Shown: piece after piece, positions 44,401 through 53,972 of the stretch
Layout: every line of letters begins with the position of its first letter
Numbering within the stretch: the first letter of the stretch is position 1
Source: Acidimicrobiia bacterium
GTDB taxonomy: Bacteria > Actinomycetota > Acidimicrobiia > Acidimicrobiales > SKKL01
Reading direction: 5' to 3'
Assembly: GCA_041676705.1 (NCBI GenBank)
Contig: JBAYRL010000001.1
Location: 558,001-622,000, forward strand
Length of the DNA stretch: 64,000 nucleotides
Notes under the pieces: generated by a model
The model's input: only the letters and a program-made list of their open reading frames with translations
What the model was told of the DNA's origin: nothing
The model's database searches: none
Program-made: the position numbers and the translations under genes

Positions 44401-45159
44401 CTAAGAGGCCTCAATAAAACCCGTTACTAGCTGGTTCAACAGTGTCGGGGAACTGGCAGCAACCGGCGTACGTCGAGCGGTGTGGTCCAACACCACCAAA
44501 TTCCGCTGGTGCATATCAGCCACCACCCCACCAGCCTCGGTACAAACCAAAAGACCACCTAAGTAATCCCAAGCCCCGTGAGCGTCTACGCTGCAATCGA
44601 CAAACGCATCAAGTGTGCCCGCGGCCACGGCGCACAAATCCAGTGCTGCTGCGCCCAATGCACGAAACTGGGCCCAACCTAAATGGGCGGGGGGCAGCCC
44701 AGAAATACCTACAATCGCCTCTTCCAACGGCACTGCAGGAGCCACACCCAGGCGCTCTCCTGCCAGCCAGGCACCAGCCCCACGTTCGGCCGAAAAACGT
44801 CGGTGGCCGGGCAAGTCGACCACCACCGCCGCCACCGGTCGCGGCCCAGCTCCCGGCGTACGCTCGACCGCACACAAGCTGACCCCGAACCAAGGGATGC
44901 CACGGTGTGCATTGGTTGATCCATCTAGTGGATCGACGACCACCACAATCTCACGCTCGGGATGATGCAAACCGCTCTCTTCGCTTAACACCCCATAACC
45001 TGCACCACTCAAAACCGCCACTGCAGCCTGATCGGCAGCGAGGTCACTAACATATTGACCAGGCCTAACGCCCGAAAAACCCCAATCGTCTTGTGCCTCC
45101 AGCGCCGCTAAAATCTCGTCAGCCGCCAGGTTAAGGTCATCGATGATTGAAGAGCGCAC
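44401..45159 (-). CDS. inositol monophosphatase family protein (second copy)
   Basis: A 252-residue phosphatase-fold protein with VSDLAADQAAV, VLSEESG, the metal-binding VVVDPLDGSTNAHRGIPWFG and AWDYLGG. It differs strongly from the copy at 2632. The start GTG has AAGGTGA upstream. A short CCTCTT-CT-AAGAGG hairpin overlaps its stop codon. Substrate unknown. Confidence 0.87.
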   Translation of the reverse strand: MRSSIIDDLNLAADEILAALEAQDDWGFSGVRPGQYVSDLAADQAAVAVLSGAGYGVLSEESGLHHPEREIVVVVDPLDGSTNAHRGIPWFGVSLCAVERTPGAGPRPVAAVVVDLPGHRRFSAERGAGAWLAGERLGVAPAVPLEEAIVGISGLPPAHLGWAQFRALGAAALDLCAVAAGTLDAFVDCSVDAHGAWDYLGGLLVCTEAGGVVADMHQRNLVVLDHTARRTPVAASSPTLLNQLVTGFIEAS

Positions 45160-45215
45160 CCCGTCACCTTAATGCCGCGGTAGCCGAGACCCTCGAAGCC
45201 TGGCACTCTTGTAGT

Positions 45216-45794
45216 GTGGCTGTAATCGACGTACCTGTTTTCATAACTGATTTAAAGGACCACGCCATTGATCATGGCTTTCACGTGCACGACGAGCGGC
45301 ACTTCGTAGAAACATATTCGCTGAATCAGGCGTGGGAAGTGGACCTTCATCCCGAGGAAGCCTGCGGCGGCCCGCTAGACCTGCATCTCTCACTAGAACT
45401 CAACCCACGAACACTGCTGGGATTTGACGACGCCATGATGTCACTCGACGACATGGACGACTTGGATGAGGTAATTGACCCACCGGACGCCTGGTTCTTC
45501 CCGCTGTCATTTACCTGGACACTGTCACCACTTGTCAAAGCTCCCGACCTCTTATTGCTAGCCACCGAGCTAGCCGGAGTGGGCGGCACCACCCTGCCGC
45601 TACAAGTTTCAGCCATTGACACCACCGCCTCACCGACCGATGCCACGGTTCGCACACTAAATGTGGTTGGACGAGTAGACGTTTCGCTGTTACAAATCTT
45701 CACCGCCCAGGTCCGTCTGTGTGACTTACTCGACCGGGCACTCGACGTAAGCCGATACCTTTTAGACCATGCGCCTGTGTGGCTCGATAGCTAG
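45216..45794 (+). CDS. conserved-looking hypothetical protein
   Basis: A 192-residue acidic protein starting VAVIDVPVFITDLKDHAID (GTG 45216). It has HVHDERHFVETYSL, a run of Asp/Met (DDAMMSLDDMDDLDEV), and FFPLSFTWTLSP. I do not recognise a family. Divergent from the IMPase gene; the longer ATG-start frame from 45147 would overlap that gene, so the GTG is preferred. The tRNA-Asn follows 93 nt after its stop. Confidence 0.55.
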   Translation: MAVIDVPVFITDLKDHAIDHGFHVHDERHFVETYSLNQAWEVDLHPEEACGGPLDLHLSLELNPRTLLGFDDAMMSLDDMDDLDEVIDPPDAWFFPLSFTWTLSPLVKAPDLLLLATELAGVGGTTLPLQVSAIDTTASPTDATVRTLNVVGRVDVSLLQIFTAQVRLCDLLDRALDVSRYLLDHAPVWLDS

Positions 45795-45887
45795 ACATTG
45801 ATTACAAGAACAATACCTATGACCTGGGTAAACGTCATTCGATTTCGCGCAGTAACAACATACACTGCTATCCTAGAAGTCTTACGA

Positions 45888-45963
45888 TCCGGGGTAGCTC
45901 AGCTGGCAGAGCAACTGACTGTTAATCAGTGGGTCGCGGGTTCGAGCCCCGCCCCCGGAGCCA
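45888..45963 (+). tRNA. tRNA-Asn (anticodon GTT), CCA encoded
   Basis: Cloverleaf: acceptor TCCGGGG/CCCCGGA, D arm GCTC-GAGC, anticodon stem ACTGA/TCAGT with loop CTGTTAA, variable GGGTC, T arm GCGGG-TTCGAGC-CCCGC, discriminator G, then CCA in the DNA. 73 nt plus CCA. Confidence 0.97.
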
Positions 45964-45983
45964 AAATGCTAGCGATCCCCTGG

Positions 45984-46059
45984 GGGCCAGTAGCTCAGTG
46001 GTTAGAGCGGGCGACTCATAATCGCTTGGTCGCAGGTTCGATCCCTGCCTGGCCCACCA
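45984..46059 (+). tRNA. tRNA-Met (anticodon CAT), CCA encoded
   Basis: Cloverleaf: acceptor GGGCCAG/CTGGCCC, anticodon stem GGCGA/TCGCT with loop CTCATAA, T arm GCAGG-TTCGATC-CCTGC, discriminator A and encoded CCA. The CGACTCATAATCG context fits elongator Met; tRNA-Ile2 (CAU read with lysidine) usually has CCCTCATAAGGG. It lies 20 nt behind tRNA-Asn, so both are likely one transcript. Confidence 0.92.
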
Positions 46060-46094
46060 TTCCCCAGGCGACAAGACTACGGCAGGCCTAAGCA

Positions 46095-47315
46095 GTGGAA
46101 TTTCGAAACATAGCCATTGTTGGCGCTGGGCCCGCAGGCAGTGCTGCGGCCATCGTGGCCGCACGTGCTGGGGCCACCGTCACTTTATTTGAAAAGGGTT
46201 CGCACGGTCGTGACAAGGTCTGTGGCGATGGCCTCACTCCCCGAGCAGTGGGAGCGCTCCGCGAGCTGAAAGTCGAACCAGAGGCGGCGCATCGTATCGA
46301 TGGCCTTCGAATGATCGCTGGCAAAACCACCAGGCAGCTGGCCTGGCCAACCACCGATCGCTTCCCAAATCATGGGGCGGTTCTCCCCCGCCGATATCTA
46401 GATGCCCACCTAAGCGATGCCGCAGCCGAAGCCGGTGCCGAGGTTATGTACAACGCCACGGCCACGCCGATCACAGAAGGCGGCCGAGTAATCGGCGTTG
46501 AGGCCAATGGCACCAAGGTTCTAGCCGACCTGGTGGTTGTAGCGGCGGGCGCACCGGGTGCCGTGGCTCGCCTCCTAGGCAGCGACCGTCACCCCGATGA
46601 ACCTTATGGCCTGGCCATTCGCACCTACGTTGAATCGGATCGTCACGGCGACCGTCACCTAGAAGCATGCCTCACGCTCAAAGACGATCATGGTACGCCA
46701 GTACCTGGCTACGGCTGGATGTTTCCGGCTGGCGACGGCACGGTAAACATTGGCGTCGGAGCTCTTTCCACCATGAAGGGCTTCAACAAGCTCAACTTGA
46801 ACTCGCTCTTAAATTCCTACACCGCCATGGTCAAAGAGCCTTGGGGACTGGGAAGCGAGCCCCTAGAACGGCCGAGAGCTTGGCGTCTTCCCATGAGTAG
46901 TCTTCGCCGCCATGGGCCAGGATGGGTCGCAATTGGCGACGCTGCAGGTTTTATTAACCCAATGAATGGGGAAGGCATCGACTACGGCTTGGAATCGGGC
47001 ATGTTGGCCGCTGAGTTGTTTCTTGAGAACCCGGCCACCGCCCCAGATCGTTACAATCAACTAGTTGGCGAACGCTTCGATGCCTTTTTGCGCACTGGCC
47101 GCCGATTCAGTTTTCTCATCGGCCACCCCCTTCTGCTGCGTTCGGGGCTTCGGGTGGCCGTCGGCACGCAAACCACTGCCGAAATCACCTTATCTGTCAT
47201 GGGTAACCTGATTGATTCCCAAACGCCTGGCGCTGCGGGCAAGGTATTGACTGTGGCCGACAAAGCCCTAGCCCTAGCCGACCCTCTTTTACGCCGGACC
47301 CGAGCCAGTCGTTAG
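46095..47315 (+). CDS. geranylgeranyl-reductase-family FAD oxidoreductase
   Basis: A 406-residue flavoprotein: AIVGAGPAGSAAAIVAARAG Rossmann motif at residues 7-26, KVCGDGLTPRAV (the substrate/flavin CGD motif), PRRYLDAHLSDAA, and WVAIGDAAGFINPMNGEGI near residue 275. In actinobacteria such proteins reduce isoprenoid chains of menaquinone (MenJ) or lipids; which substrate is used here is not known. GTG start at 46095. Confidence 0.88.
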   Translation: MEFRNIAIVGAGPAGSAAAIVAARAGATVTLFEKGSHGRDKVCGDGLTPRAVGALRELKVEPEAAHRIDGLRMIAGKTTRQLAWPTTDRFPNHGAVLPRRYLDAHLSDAAAEAGAEVMYNATATPITEGGRVIGVEANGTKVLADLVVVAAGAPGAVARLLGSDRHPDEPYGLAIRTYVESDRHGDRHLEACLTLKDDHGTPVPGYGWMFPAGDGTVNIGVGALSTMKGFNKLNLNSLLNSYTAMVKEPWGLGSEPLERPRAWRLPMSSLRRHGPGWVAIGDAAGFINPMNGEGIDYGLESGMLAAELFLENPATAPDRYNQLVGERFDAFLRTGRRFSFLIGHPLLLRSGLRVAVGTQTTAEITLSVMGNLIDSQTPGAAGKVLTVADKALALADPLLRRTRASR

Positions 47316-47346
47316 AGCCAAATCAATAGCAGCCAACTTTACTTCG

Positions 47347-47374
47347 TATCTCGATTGCCTTAAGTATCGAGATA
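47347..47374. terminator. weak bidirectional hairpin between convergent genes
   Basis: TATCTCGAT (47347-47355) and ATCGAGATA (47366-47374) form a perfect 9-bp stem with a 10-nt loop. It overlaps the last codons of the sigma factor gene. The following plus-strand bases (GTCTTTC) make only a poor T-run, so terminator function is tentative. Confidence 0.35.
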
Positions 47375-48376
47375 GTCTTTCAAGTTAGTGCTGTGTTCAC
47401 GCTGGCGTATTTTCGAAATAACCTTCGTTTCAATTTGGCGCACTCGCTCCCTAGTAACGCCAACCTCTTGGCCTACTTCTTCTAAGGTGTGTATGCGCCC
47501 GTCAATAAAACCAAATCGCAACTCGATAATACGGCGCTCGCGCTCACTTAGGCCGTCCAACACCTCAACGATCGCCTGGTTACGCATATTCGCAACGGTG
47601 CGTGAGCCAGGTTCAACGGCGTCGGGATCTTCAATGAAGTCACCAAGTCCGGCGTCATCTTCGCTCCCCACTGGCGAATCCAACGAAATAGTGTCTAAAC
47701 CAGCCAATAAAATTTCACTAACTCGCGTTGGAGTTAACCCAACCTCATCAGCAATCTCATCAATGGTTGGCTCACGTTTTAATACTTGGAACATTTGAGT
47801 TTTGGCACGATGCACCTTATTGATCGTGTCAACCATGTGAACCGGGATACGAATAGTGCGGCTCTGTTCGGCGATGGCATGAGTAATGGCTTGTCGAATC
47901 CACCAGGTGGCATAGGTTGAGAACTTAAAACCTTTGGTGTAGTCGAAACGGTCCACGGCTCGCATCAAACCCAAATTGCCTTCTTGAATTAAATCTAAAG
48001 GACCCAAACTCGGGGCACGATAACGCCGTGCAATGCTAACCACTAAACGTAGATTGGCCTGGGTCAAAGCCTCCCGCGCCGCGTTGCCGGCCCGAACCTG
48101 CTTCTGAAGACGCCTCCTCTGGGCAGCCGTCAGAACCACGGGAGCGACACCATTTCCGGCTGGTTCAGCCCGAGTCGAAGCACCCTCAGTGGCACCGGTC
48201 GAAGAATCATTCGCAGCGTCGGCGGCCTCCAGTTCGGCTTGGGCGAGCCTACCAGCTTCAATTTTCTTGGCTAGCGCTACTTCTTCATCGCGGGAGAGCA
48301 AATCAACCCGACCGATTTCATCGAAATATTGGCGCACCGAATCAACCGAAACTAATGGCCTACTACCCTCATTCAT
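47360..48376 (-). CDS. principal-type RNA polymerase sigma-70 factor
   Basis: A 338-residue sigma factor. Region 1.2 (VRQYFDEIGRVDLLSRDEEVAL), region 2 (LRLVVSIARRYR, GLMRAVDRFDYTKGFKFSTYA, WWIRQAI), region 3 (RIPVHMVDTINKV) and region 4.2 (VTRERVRQIE) are all present; an acidic Ala/Thr-rich insert lies near 55-85. Its coupling to dnaG (4-nt overlap) is the classical macromolecular-synthesis arrangement of rpoD/sigA, but its small size also fits a SigB/HrdB-type paralogue. Confidence 0.92.
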   Translation of the reverse strand: MNEGSRPLVSVDSVRQYFDEIGRVDLLSRDEEVALAKKIEAGRLAQAELEAADAANDSSTGATEGASTRAEPAGNGVAPVVLTAAQRRRLQKQVRAGNAAREALTQANLRLVVSIARRYRAPSLGPLDLIQEGNLGLMRAVDRFDYTKGFKFSTYATWWIRQAITHAIAEQSRTIRIPVHMVDTINKVHRAKTQMFQVLKREPTIDEIADEVGLTPTRVSEILLAGLDTISLDSPVGSEDDAGLGDFIEDPDAVEPGSRTVANMRNQAIVEVLDGLSERERRIIELRFGFIDGRIHTLEEVGQEVGVTRERVRQIETKVISKIRQREHSTNLKDYLDT

Positions 48377-50169
48377 GCTTCTCCGGCCGCTCGTCGCTTA
48401 AGCCAATCCAACAGGCTTTGGCGGGCTTCGTCTTTCGTTCCCCCGTCGCGAAGCTCCATTGAATTCAGCCTTAACCAACGAATGATACCAGAATACGGGA
48501 GAGGGTCGGCGGCCTGACGCATTTCAGCTTCCAGCAAACGCAGTTGAGCTTCGGTGGCAGCACTGACCAACAAGGTAAGCACATCGTCGGCATCTGCGGT
48601 TGATTCCTCCACCGCTACACGCTGCAGTACGGCCGCTGTGTCGGGGTCAGCCTTAGTAATGGCGGCATGCAGATCGTCATTTTCCCAAACGGCAGCCAAC
48701 GCTGAACCAAAAACACTGTCGCCAAATAAACACGGATCAAGCAGCGGTAACAGTTCGTGACGTCGATGCACCAAAAGCCGCAGCGCTTCAAGCTCGGGGG
48801 TATCACGCACTACCAGGTTGTTGGTATCACGGGCGGGACGAGCTCGGTTAGCTTCGGGGTGAGACCTCGATCGCGCCCGGGAACTCGAACCATTAGCCAA
48901 ACGTTGCGCCATGGCGCGAATCTGGTCACCGTCGATGCGGCAGCGATCAGCAACAATCATTAGATACTGATCACGCACCAGCCGATTTGGGTGCTCACCG
49001 ATGATACCAACCGCCGACTCGGCCGCCCGGGCTCGACCTTCCGGAGTGCGCAAGTTAGACGCCGCCAACAAGCGTTCCACCCGAAAACCCAAGAACGGTT
49101 GAGCATTATCAACTGCCTCACGTAAACGTTCGGGATCATTACGAGCTAAATCTGCGGGATCGACACCCTTTGGCAGCGCCGCCACCGCTACGTCAACCTT
49201 GAATTTTTGCTCCCAACCGTAGAACCGTTCGGCGGCAGCCTGACCAGCGGCATCAGCATCAAAAGCCAATACCACCTGACGAGCATATTTTTGCAGTACT
49301 TGAACGTGAGTTTCGGTAAGGGCGGTACCACAGGTGGCCACGGCTTGTTTCAAGCCGATTTCATGAAAGGCAATTACATCGGTATAACCCTCGCAGATTA
49401 TGACCTGATTGCTGTTCACAGCATCGGCTTTTGCCCAGTTCAAGCCGTATAACGTGTTGCTTTTCGAATAAATAACAGAATCGGCTGAGTTGATATATTT
49501 TGCGCCCTCGGCCTGGGGCAAGATACGCCCACCAAAGGCGATCGGCTCTCCGTTGGCACTGAATATGGGAAACATGACGCGACCTCGGAAGGCGTCTTGC
49601 TGACGCTTGGCCCTATTCACAAAACCCAGGCCGGTATCGCGTAGAACCTTCTCGCTCACCTTCAAATGACGTGCTAGTTGATCCCAGTCATCAGGCGCCC
49701 ATCCCAGACGGAACTCCTCCACCGTTTCCTTGGTGAAGCCCCGTGATCGCAAATAAGACCGAGCAGCACCAGCACTCGGGCTTCGCATCAACATGTCGTG
49801 ATACCAGTTAACCGCCTCGTCCATCACCGCAATTAACGACTTACGATACTTTTGGGAGGCTGCTTCGCCCTCATCAGAATAACGCAGCGTAAAGCCTATT
49901 TTGGCGGCCAAATATTCGACAGCACCCACGAAATCAAGATGTTCAATCTCACGCACAAAGGTGATTACGTCACCCTTTGCTTGGCAACCGAAACAGTAGT
50001 AGAGCCCTTGTTCGGCGTTGATTGAAAATGAGCCGTCAGTTTCGTCGTGAAACGGGCAAATAGCTACGAAGCGCGAACCGACTCGTCGAACCTGACTGTA
50101 TTGAGAAACAACCGCAACAATGTCAGCCGCTTCCCGTACTGCTTGAATATCTTCACTGACTATTCCCAC
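48373..50169 (-). CDS. dnaG: DNA primase
   Basis: A 598-residue primase. The zinc-binding domain has CPFHDETDGSF and YYCFGCQAKGD (CHCC type); the polymerase/TOPRIM core shows IICEGYTDVIAFHE and LAFDADAAGQAAAER with catalytic Glu and Asp residues. The C-terminal helicase-binding domain is present. GTG start; the sigma factor gene overlaps the 3' end by 4 nt (ATGA). Makes RNA primers at the replication fork. Confidence 0.95.
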   Translation of the reverse strand: MGIVSEDIQAVREAADIVAVVSQYSQVRRVGSRFVAICPFHDETDGSFSINAEQGLYYCFGCQAKGDVITFVREIEHLDFVGAVEYLAAKIGFTLRYSDEGEAASQKYRKSLIAVMDEAVNWYHDMLMRSPSAGAARSYLRSRGFTKETVEEFRLGWAPDDWDQLARHLKVSEKVLRDTGLGFVNRAKRQQDAFRGRVMFPIFSANGEPIAFGGRILPQAEGAKYINSADSVIYSKSNTLYGLNWAKADAVNSNQVIICEGYTDVIAFHEIGLKQAVATCGTALTETHVQVLQKYARQVVLAFDADAAGQAAAERFYGWEQKFKVDVAVAALPKGVDPADLARNDPERLREAVDNAQPFLGFRVERLLAASNLRTPEGRARAAESAVGIIGEHPNRLVRDQYLMIVADRCRIDGDQIRAMAQRLANGSSSRARSRSHPEANRARPARDTNNLVVRDTPELEALRLLVHRRHELLPLLDPCLFGDSVFGSALAAVWENDDLHAAITKADPDTAAVLQRVAVEESTADADDVLTLLVSAATEAQLRLLEAEMRQAADPLPYSGIIRWLRLNSMELRDGGTKDEARQSLLDWLKRRAAGEA

Positions 50170-50205
50170 TTGACCCTAACCATGCTTGCCAATGCCTTTT
50201 TCGGC

Positions 50206-52800
50206 TTAGGAGTGTTGCAGGGCTAGAACGGCTTGCGCCGCAGCCAAACGTGCCACCGGCACGCGATAAGGCGAACACGAAACGTAGTTCAAACCGGCAC
50301 TTACAAAGAACTGAATCGACGATGGGTCACCGCCGTGCTCACCACAAACCCCAATTTCCAAGTGAGGATTAGCGGCCCTACCGCGCTGCGTACCAATTTC
50401 AACCAACTCGCCCACACCGATTTGATCCAGCGTCTCAAACGGATTGTAGGTAAAGATTCCCAGCTTCAAATAAGTAGGCAACAAGTGGGCTTCCACATCA
50501 TCTCTGCTCAAGCCCATGGTCATCTGGGTAAGGTCGTTGGTGCCGAATGAAAAGAAATCGGCATATTTAGCAATCTCACCGGCGCGAAGGGCAGCTCTCG
50601 GAGTTTCGATCATGGAACCAATAGCCACTGGCGCTTCTCCCGGGTCGAAACCAGACTCGGCAATTTCTTCTTCGATCCACTGGCGCACCAATTTTTGTTC
50701 ACCCGAGCTAATTATCAGCGGCACCATAATTTCAATTTGTGGGTTACCGCCTTGGGCCACCCGATTCTGGGCCGCTTGCATGAGAGCCCGTGTTTGGGCC
50801 CGATACAGGCCGCCGATGATGATGCCCAGACGCACCCCACGGGTACCAAGCATTGGGTTATCTTCCCGCAAGCGCTCGGAGGCGGCGAACATGGCTTGGC
50901 CGTCGTCATCAAGATTCCCGGCCACCGCATCACGAAGCAAATCATCATGATCAGGCAGGAACTCATGCAGCGGAGGGTCTAGCAAACGAACCGTCACCGG
51001 TAATCCGTCCATGGCCTCTAGAATTCGCTCGAAATCAGCGGTTTGCACCCTTACTAACTCGTTAAGTGCAACTGCTCGTACTTCGTCGGATTCAGCCAAA
51101 ATCAAGCGTCGCACTACTGGGAGCCGCTCACCAAAAAACATGTGCTCAGTTCGGCACAATCCAATACCTTGAGCGCCAAAATCCCGTGCCACGATGGCAT
51201 CAGGTCCGTTGTCGGCGTTGGCACGAACCGCCACTGTGTCGCTGCGAATATCATCGGCCCAACTCAACAAGGTTTCCAGCTCTGCCGGGGCCTCAGCCGC
51301 CACCATAGGTAAAGCACCCAAAGCTACCTGGCCAGTGGTGCCATCAATGGATACCACCTCACCCTCATGAACCCGCTGGTCGCCAACGGTGAAAAAACCG
51401 TCACCAATTACCAGCGCTTCGGCACCCACCACGGCAGGTTTTCCCCATCCTCGTGCCACCACCGCAGCATGGCTCACCAAGCCTCCCCGCACTGTTAGCA
51501 CACCTTCGGCTACCTGCATGCCGTGAATATCATCGGGTGAAGTTTCGTTTCGTACCAGTAACACCGATTCGCCACGCTTGTGAGCTGCCACCGCGGTATC
51601 AGCGCTGAAATAAACTTGCCCCACGGCCGCTCCAGGTGAAGCTCCTAAGCCTTCGGCCACGACCTCGTTAGCCGAGATTTTCTCAAACTGGGCGTGCAAC
51701 AGTTGATCGAGATGTTCAGGCTTAACCCGCTCGATGGCTTCAGCGCGACTTAACTGGATATTTGGGTCATCGACCATCTCAACGGCCATGCGTACGGCGG
51801 CTCGTCCGGTGCGCTTGCCAACGCGTACCTGGAGCATCCATAGTTTGCCGCTCTCGATTGTGAACTCGGTATCGAGCATGTCACGGTAATGATTTTCCAT
51901 GCCGTGAAAGATCTGCATGAGCTGGTCATATATTTCGGGAAACACGCCCGCTAGATCACTCAAAGGCTGTGTCTTGTGCGTGCCAGCAACCACATCCTCA
52001 CCCTGGGCCTGGACCAAGAAATCACCGTAAGCGCCAGTAGCACCCGTGGCTGGGTCACGGGTGAAACCCACCCCGGTACCAGAGTTTTGATCACGGTTAC
52101 CAAAGACCATGGCCTGAACATTGACCGCCGTACCTAAATAATGGTCGATACCTTCACGTTCCCGATAGGCGTACGCTCGCGGAGCCTCCCAGGAACTGAA
52201 CACGGCATCAATGGATCGACGCAGTTGTTCCATGGGATCTTGTGGGAACGATACGCCAGTGTGGGCTTCAAATTGGTCTTTGAAAGCCGCCACCGTGTCG
52301 GGCAGTGCCAGATCTTGGTCGAGGATATTGTCGAATTCCTCACCGGGGATTCCCATAACCACGGTGCCGAACATTTGGATGAAACGCCGGTATGAGTCCC
52401 AAGCAAACGAATCGCCGTCGGAAGAAGCCAAAAGACCCTCGAGTGTGGCATCGTTCAAGCCGAGATCTAAAACCGTGTCCATCATGCCTGGCATCGAAAA
52501 CTTGGCACCCGAGCGAACTGACAACAGTAACGGATTGGTGGCGTCTCCAAAGCGCTTGCCAATGGTCTCTTCAAGCTCCGCCACCGCCGATTTCAGCTCG
52601 GATTCCAAACCGTCAGGCCAGCGATGATGTTCAAAATAGTAGCGACATGCCTCAGTCGTAATAGTGAAACCAGGCGGCACAGGAAGCTTCAGCACAGATG
52701 ACATTTCGGCCAGGTTGGCACCCTTACCACCTAGAAGCTCAGTCAGTTCACGAGGGGCCACCGAATGTTCATGATCGAAGCTATAGATATAAGCCACCAC
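50206..52800 (-). CDS. ppdK: pyruvate, phosphate dikinase
   Basis: An 864-residue PPDK: N-terminal nucleotide domain with LLGGKGANLAEM and LSVRSGAKFSMPGMMDT, the central phosphohistidine domain with LTVRGGLVSHAAVVARGW (phospho-His), and a C-terminal TIM barrel with LCRTEHMFFG and GVCGEHGGDP. Reaction: pyruvate + ATP + Pi to PEP + AMP + PPi, reversible. GTG start with GAGGAG just upstream. Full length for the family. Confidence 0.96.
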   Translation of the reverse strand: MVAYIYSFDHEHSVAPRELTELLGGKGANLAEMSSVLKLPVPPGFTITTEACRYYFEHHRWPDGLESELKSAVAELEETIGKRFGDATNPLLLSVRSGAKFSMPGMMDTVLDLGLNDATLEGLLASSDGDSFAWDSYRRFIQMFGTVVMGIPGEEFDNILDQDLALPDTVAAFKDQFEAHTGVSFPQDPMEQLRRSIDAVFSSWEAPRAYAYREREGIDHYLGTAVNVQAMVFGNRDQNSGTGVGFTRDPATGATGAYGDFLVQAQGEDVVAGTHKTQPLSDLAGVFPEIYDQLMQIFHGMENHYRDMLDTEFTIESGKLWMLQVRVGKRTGRAAVRMAVEMVDDPNIQLSRAEAIERVKPEHLDQLLHAQFEKISANEVVAEGLGASPGAAVGQVYFSADTAVAAHKRGESVLLVRNETSPDDIHGMQVAEGVLTVRGGLVSHAAVVARGWGKPAVVGAEALVIGDGFFTVGDQRVHEGEVVSIDGTTGQVALGALPMVAAEAPAELETLLSWADDIRSDTVAVRANADNGPDAIVARDFGAQGIGLCRTEHMFFGERLPVVRRLILAESDEVRAVALNELVRVQTADFERILEAMDGLPVTVRLLDPPLHEFLPDHDDLLRDAVAGNLDDDGQAMFAASERLREDNPMLGTRGVRLGIIIGGLYRAQTRALMQAAQNRVAQGGNPQIEIMVPLIISSGEQKLVRQWIEEEIAESGFDPGEAPVAIGSMIETPRAALRAGEIAKYADFFSFGTNDLTQMTMGLSRDDVEAHLLPTYLKLGIFTYNPFETLDQIGVGELVEIGTQRGRAANPHLEIGVCGEHGGDPSSIQFFVSAGLNYVSCSPYRVPVARLAAAQAVLALQHS

Positions 52801-52891
52801 GTCTCCTCAGCTATTTCACTACTACAGACACTAGCCGCAGAATTACCGGCTTCCCCTGGTAGAGCGCGGCCAAAGCAGGCATGATGCACCA

Positions 52892-53620
52892 GTGGATTTT
52901 AAAGAGATTCGATCCGGTGCACGCGCCTGCGTGCCGATGTTGATTGGGGTCATACCTTTTGGGCTAGTCGCTGGCGTCACCCCGGTGGCTAAAGGTTTGG
53001 GTTTCTGGTCGGCCATGGGGATGTCAACCATCATTTTTGCAGGCGCGTCACAGTTGGCGCTGGTTGACGTCTTGGCGAGTGGCGGTTCGGCTCTGATCGC
53101 GGCGCTGGCCGCTTGGACAATCAACCTTCGAATGTTGTTGTACTCAGCTTCGGCGGCACCGTACCTAGCAAAAGAGTCATTGCCGAAGCGTTTGGCTGTT
53201 TCATATCTGCTCTTTGACCAGAACTACGCCATCTCGGTTGCCCACTGGTCAAATCGCCCCGCAAAAGCCAAAGCCGAATTCGCCTTAGGCGGCGGCGTAC
53301 TATTGGGTTCGGCCTGGATCATCTGCACCCTTGTCGGCGCGCTGTTGGGTACCGCGGTACCCGAATGGCTACCGCTAGATTTCGCGGTACCGTTGGTGTT
53401 TTTGGTGCTTTTGGTTCCAGCTGTAGTTACCAAACCCGCACTGATGGCGGCCACGGTAGGTGGCATTGGCGCAGTTGTGGCGGCCGAGGTTGGTGCCAGT
53501 CATTCCTCGGTAATCATTGGCGCCCTCTTGGGCATCGCCGCTGGCACCTGGGCCGATTGGTACTTGGAGACCAAAGCGGGACCAGGTATGCAAGCTGGGG
53601 AAACCGGTACCTCAGCATGA
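52892..53620 (+). CDS. azlC: AzlC-family branched-chain amino acid exporter subunit
   Basis: A 242-residue membrane protein with GARACVPMLIGVIPFGLVAG, IFAGASQLALVDVLASGG and INLRMLLYSASAAPYL, the AzlC hallmark motifs, and about seven hydrophobic segments. GTG start; a CATGAT hexamer 6 nt upstream may be the -10. It works with the AzlD partner encoded next (ATGA overlap). Confidence 0.9.
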   Translation: MDFKEIRSGARACVPMLIGVIPFGLVAGVTPVAKGLGFWSAMGMSTIIFAGASQLALVDVLASGGSALIAALAAWTINLRMLLYSASAAPYLAKESLPKRLAVSYLLFDQNYAISVAHWSNRPAKAKAEFALGGGVLLGSAWIICTLVGALLGTAVPEWLPLDFAVPLVFLVLLVPAVVTKPALMAATVGGIGAVVAAEVGASHSSVIIGALLGIAAGTWADWYLETKAGPGMQAGETGTSA

Positions 53621-53934
53621 ACCGGATTTGGTGGGCCATCATTCTGGCCGGAATTGGTACCTACGCTATGCGCGCCGCCTTCATCGTGGCTGCCTCACGA
53701 ATGTCCACCGTTCCCGCGTGGGCCGAGCGGATTCTGCGCCAAATTCCACCGGCAGCCTTGGCGGCCTTGGTGCTTCCGGCCCTGCTGCAGCCTGAAGGCC
53801 ACCTAGACTTTTGGCAGCCTCGGCTATACGTGGGCGTGGTGGCGGCGTTGGTGGCTTGGAAGACCAACAACACCGCCCTCACCCTAAGCGTAGGTTTAGC
53901 TGGGCTAACGCTGGCCCTGGCGGTATTGCCCTAG
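53617..53934 (+). CDS. azlD: AzlD-family transporter subunit
   Basis: A 105-residue protein with four short membrane helices: MNRIWWAIILAGIGTYAMRA, IPPAALAALVLPALL, LYVGVVAALVAWKTNN. Small hydrophobic partner of AzlC. Start set by the ATGA overlap. Its last codons and stop lie in a short tandem duplication (next entry). Confidence 0.9.
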   Translation: MNRIWWAIILAGIGTYAMRAAFIVAASRMSTVPAWAERILRQIPPAALAALVLPALLQPEGHLDFWQPRLYVGVVAALVAWKTNNTALTLSVGLAGLTLALAVLP

Positions 53935-53957
53935 CCTTCTGGCGGTATTGCCCTAGC
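53917..53957 (+). repeat. 19-nt tandem repeat at the azlD stop codon
   Basis: CTGGCGGTATTGCCCTAGC occurs at 53917-53935 and 53939-53957, a 22-nt period. The first copy contains the azlD stop, so the second copy is untranslated. Probably a recent slippage duplication. Confidence 0.85.
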
Positions 53958-53972
53958 TAAATTGCCCAGCTG

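Noticed and set aside
45922..46164. Minus-strand frame with RQGSNLRPSDYES-like peptide
   Set aside because: It is the antisense translation of the tRNA-Asn/tRNA-Met genes, a common spurious annotation.
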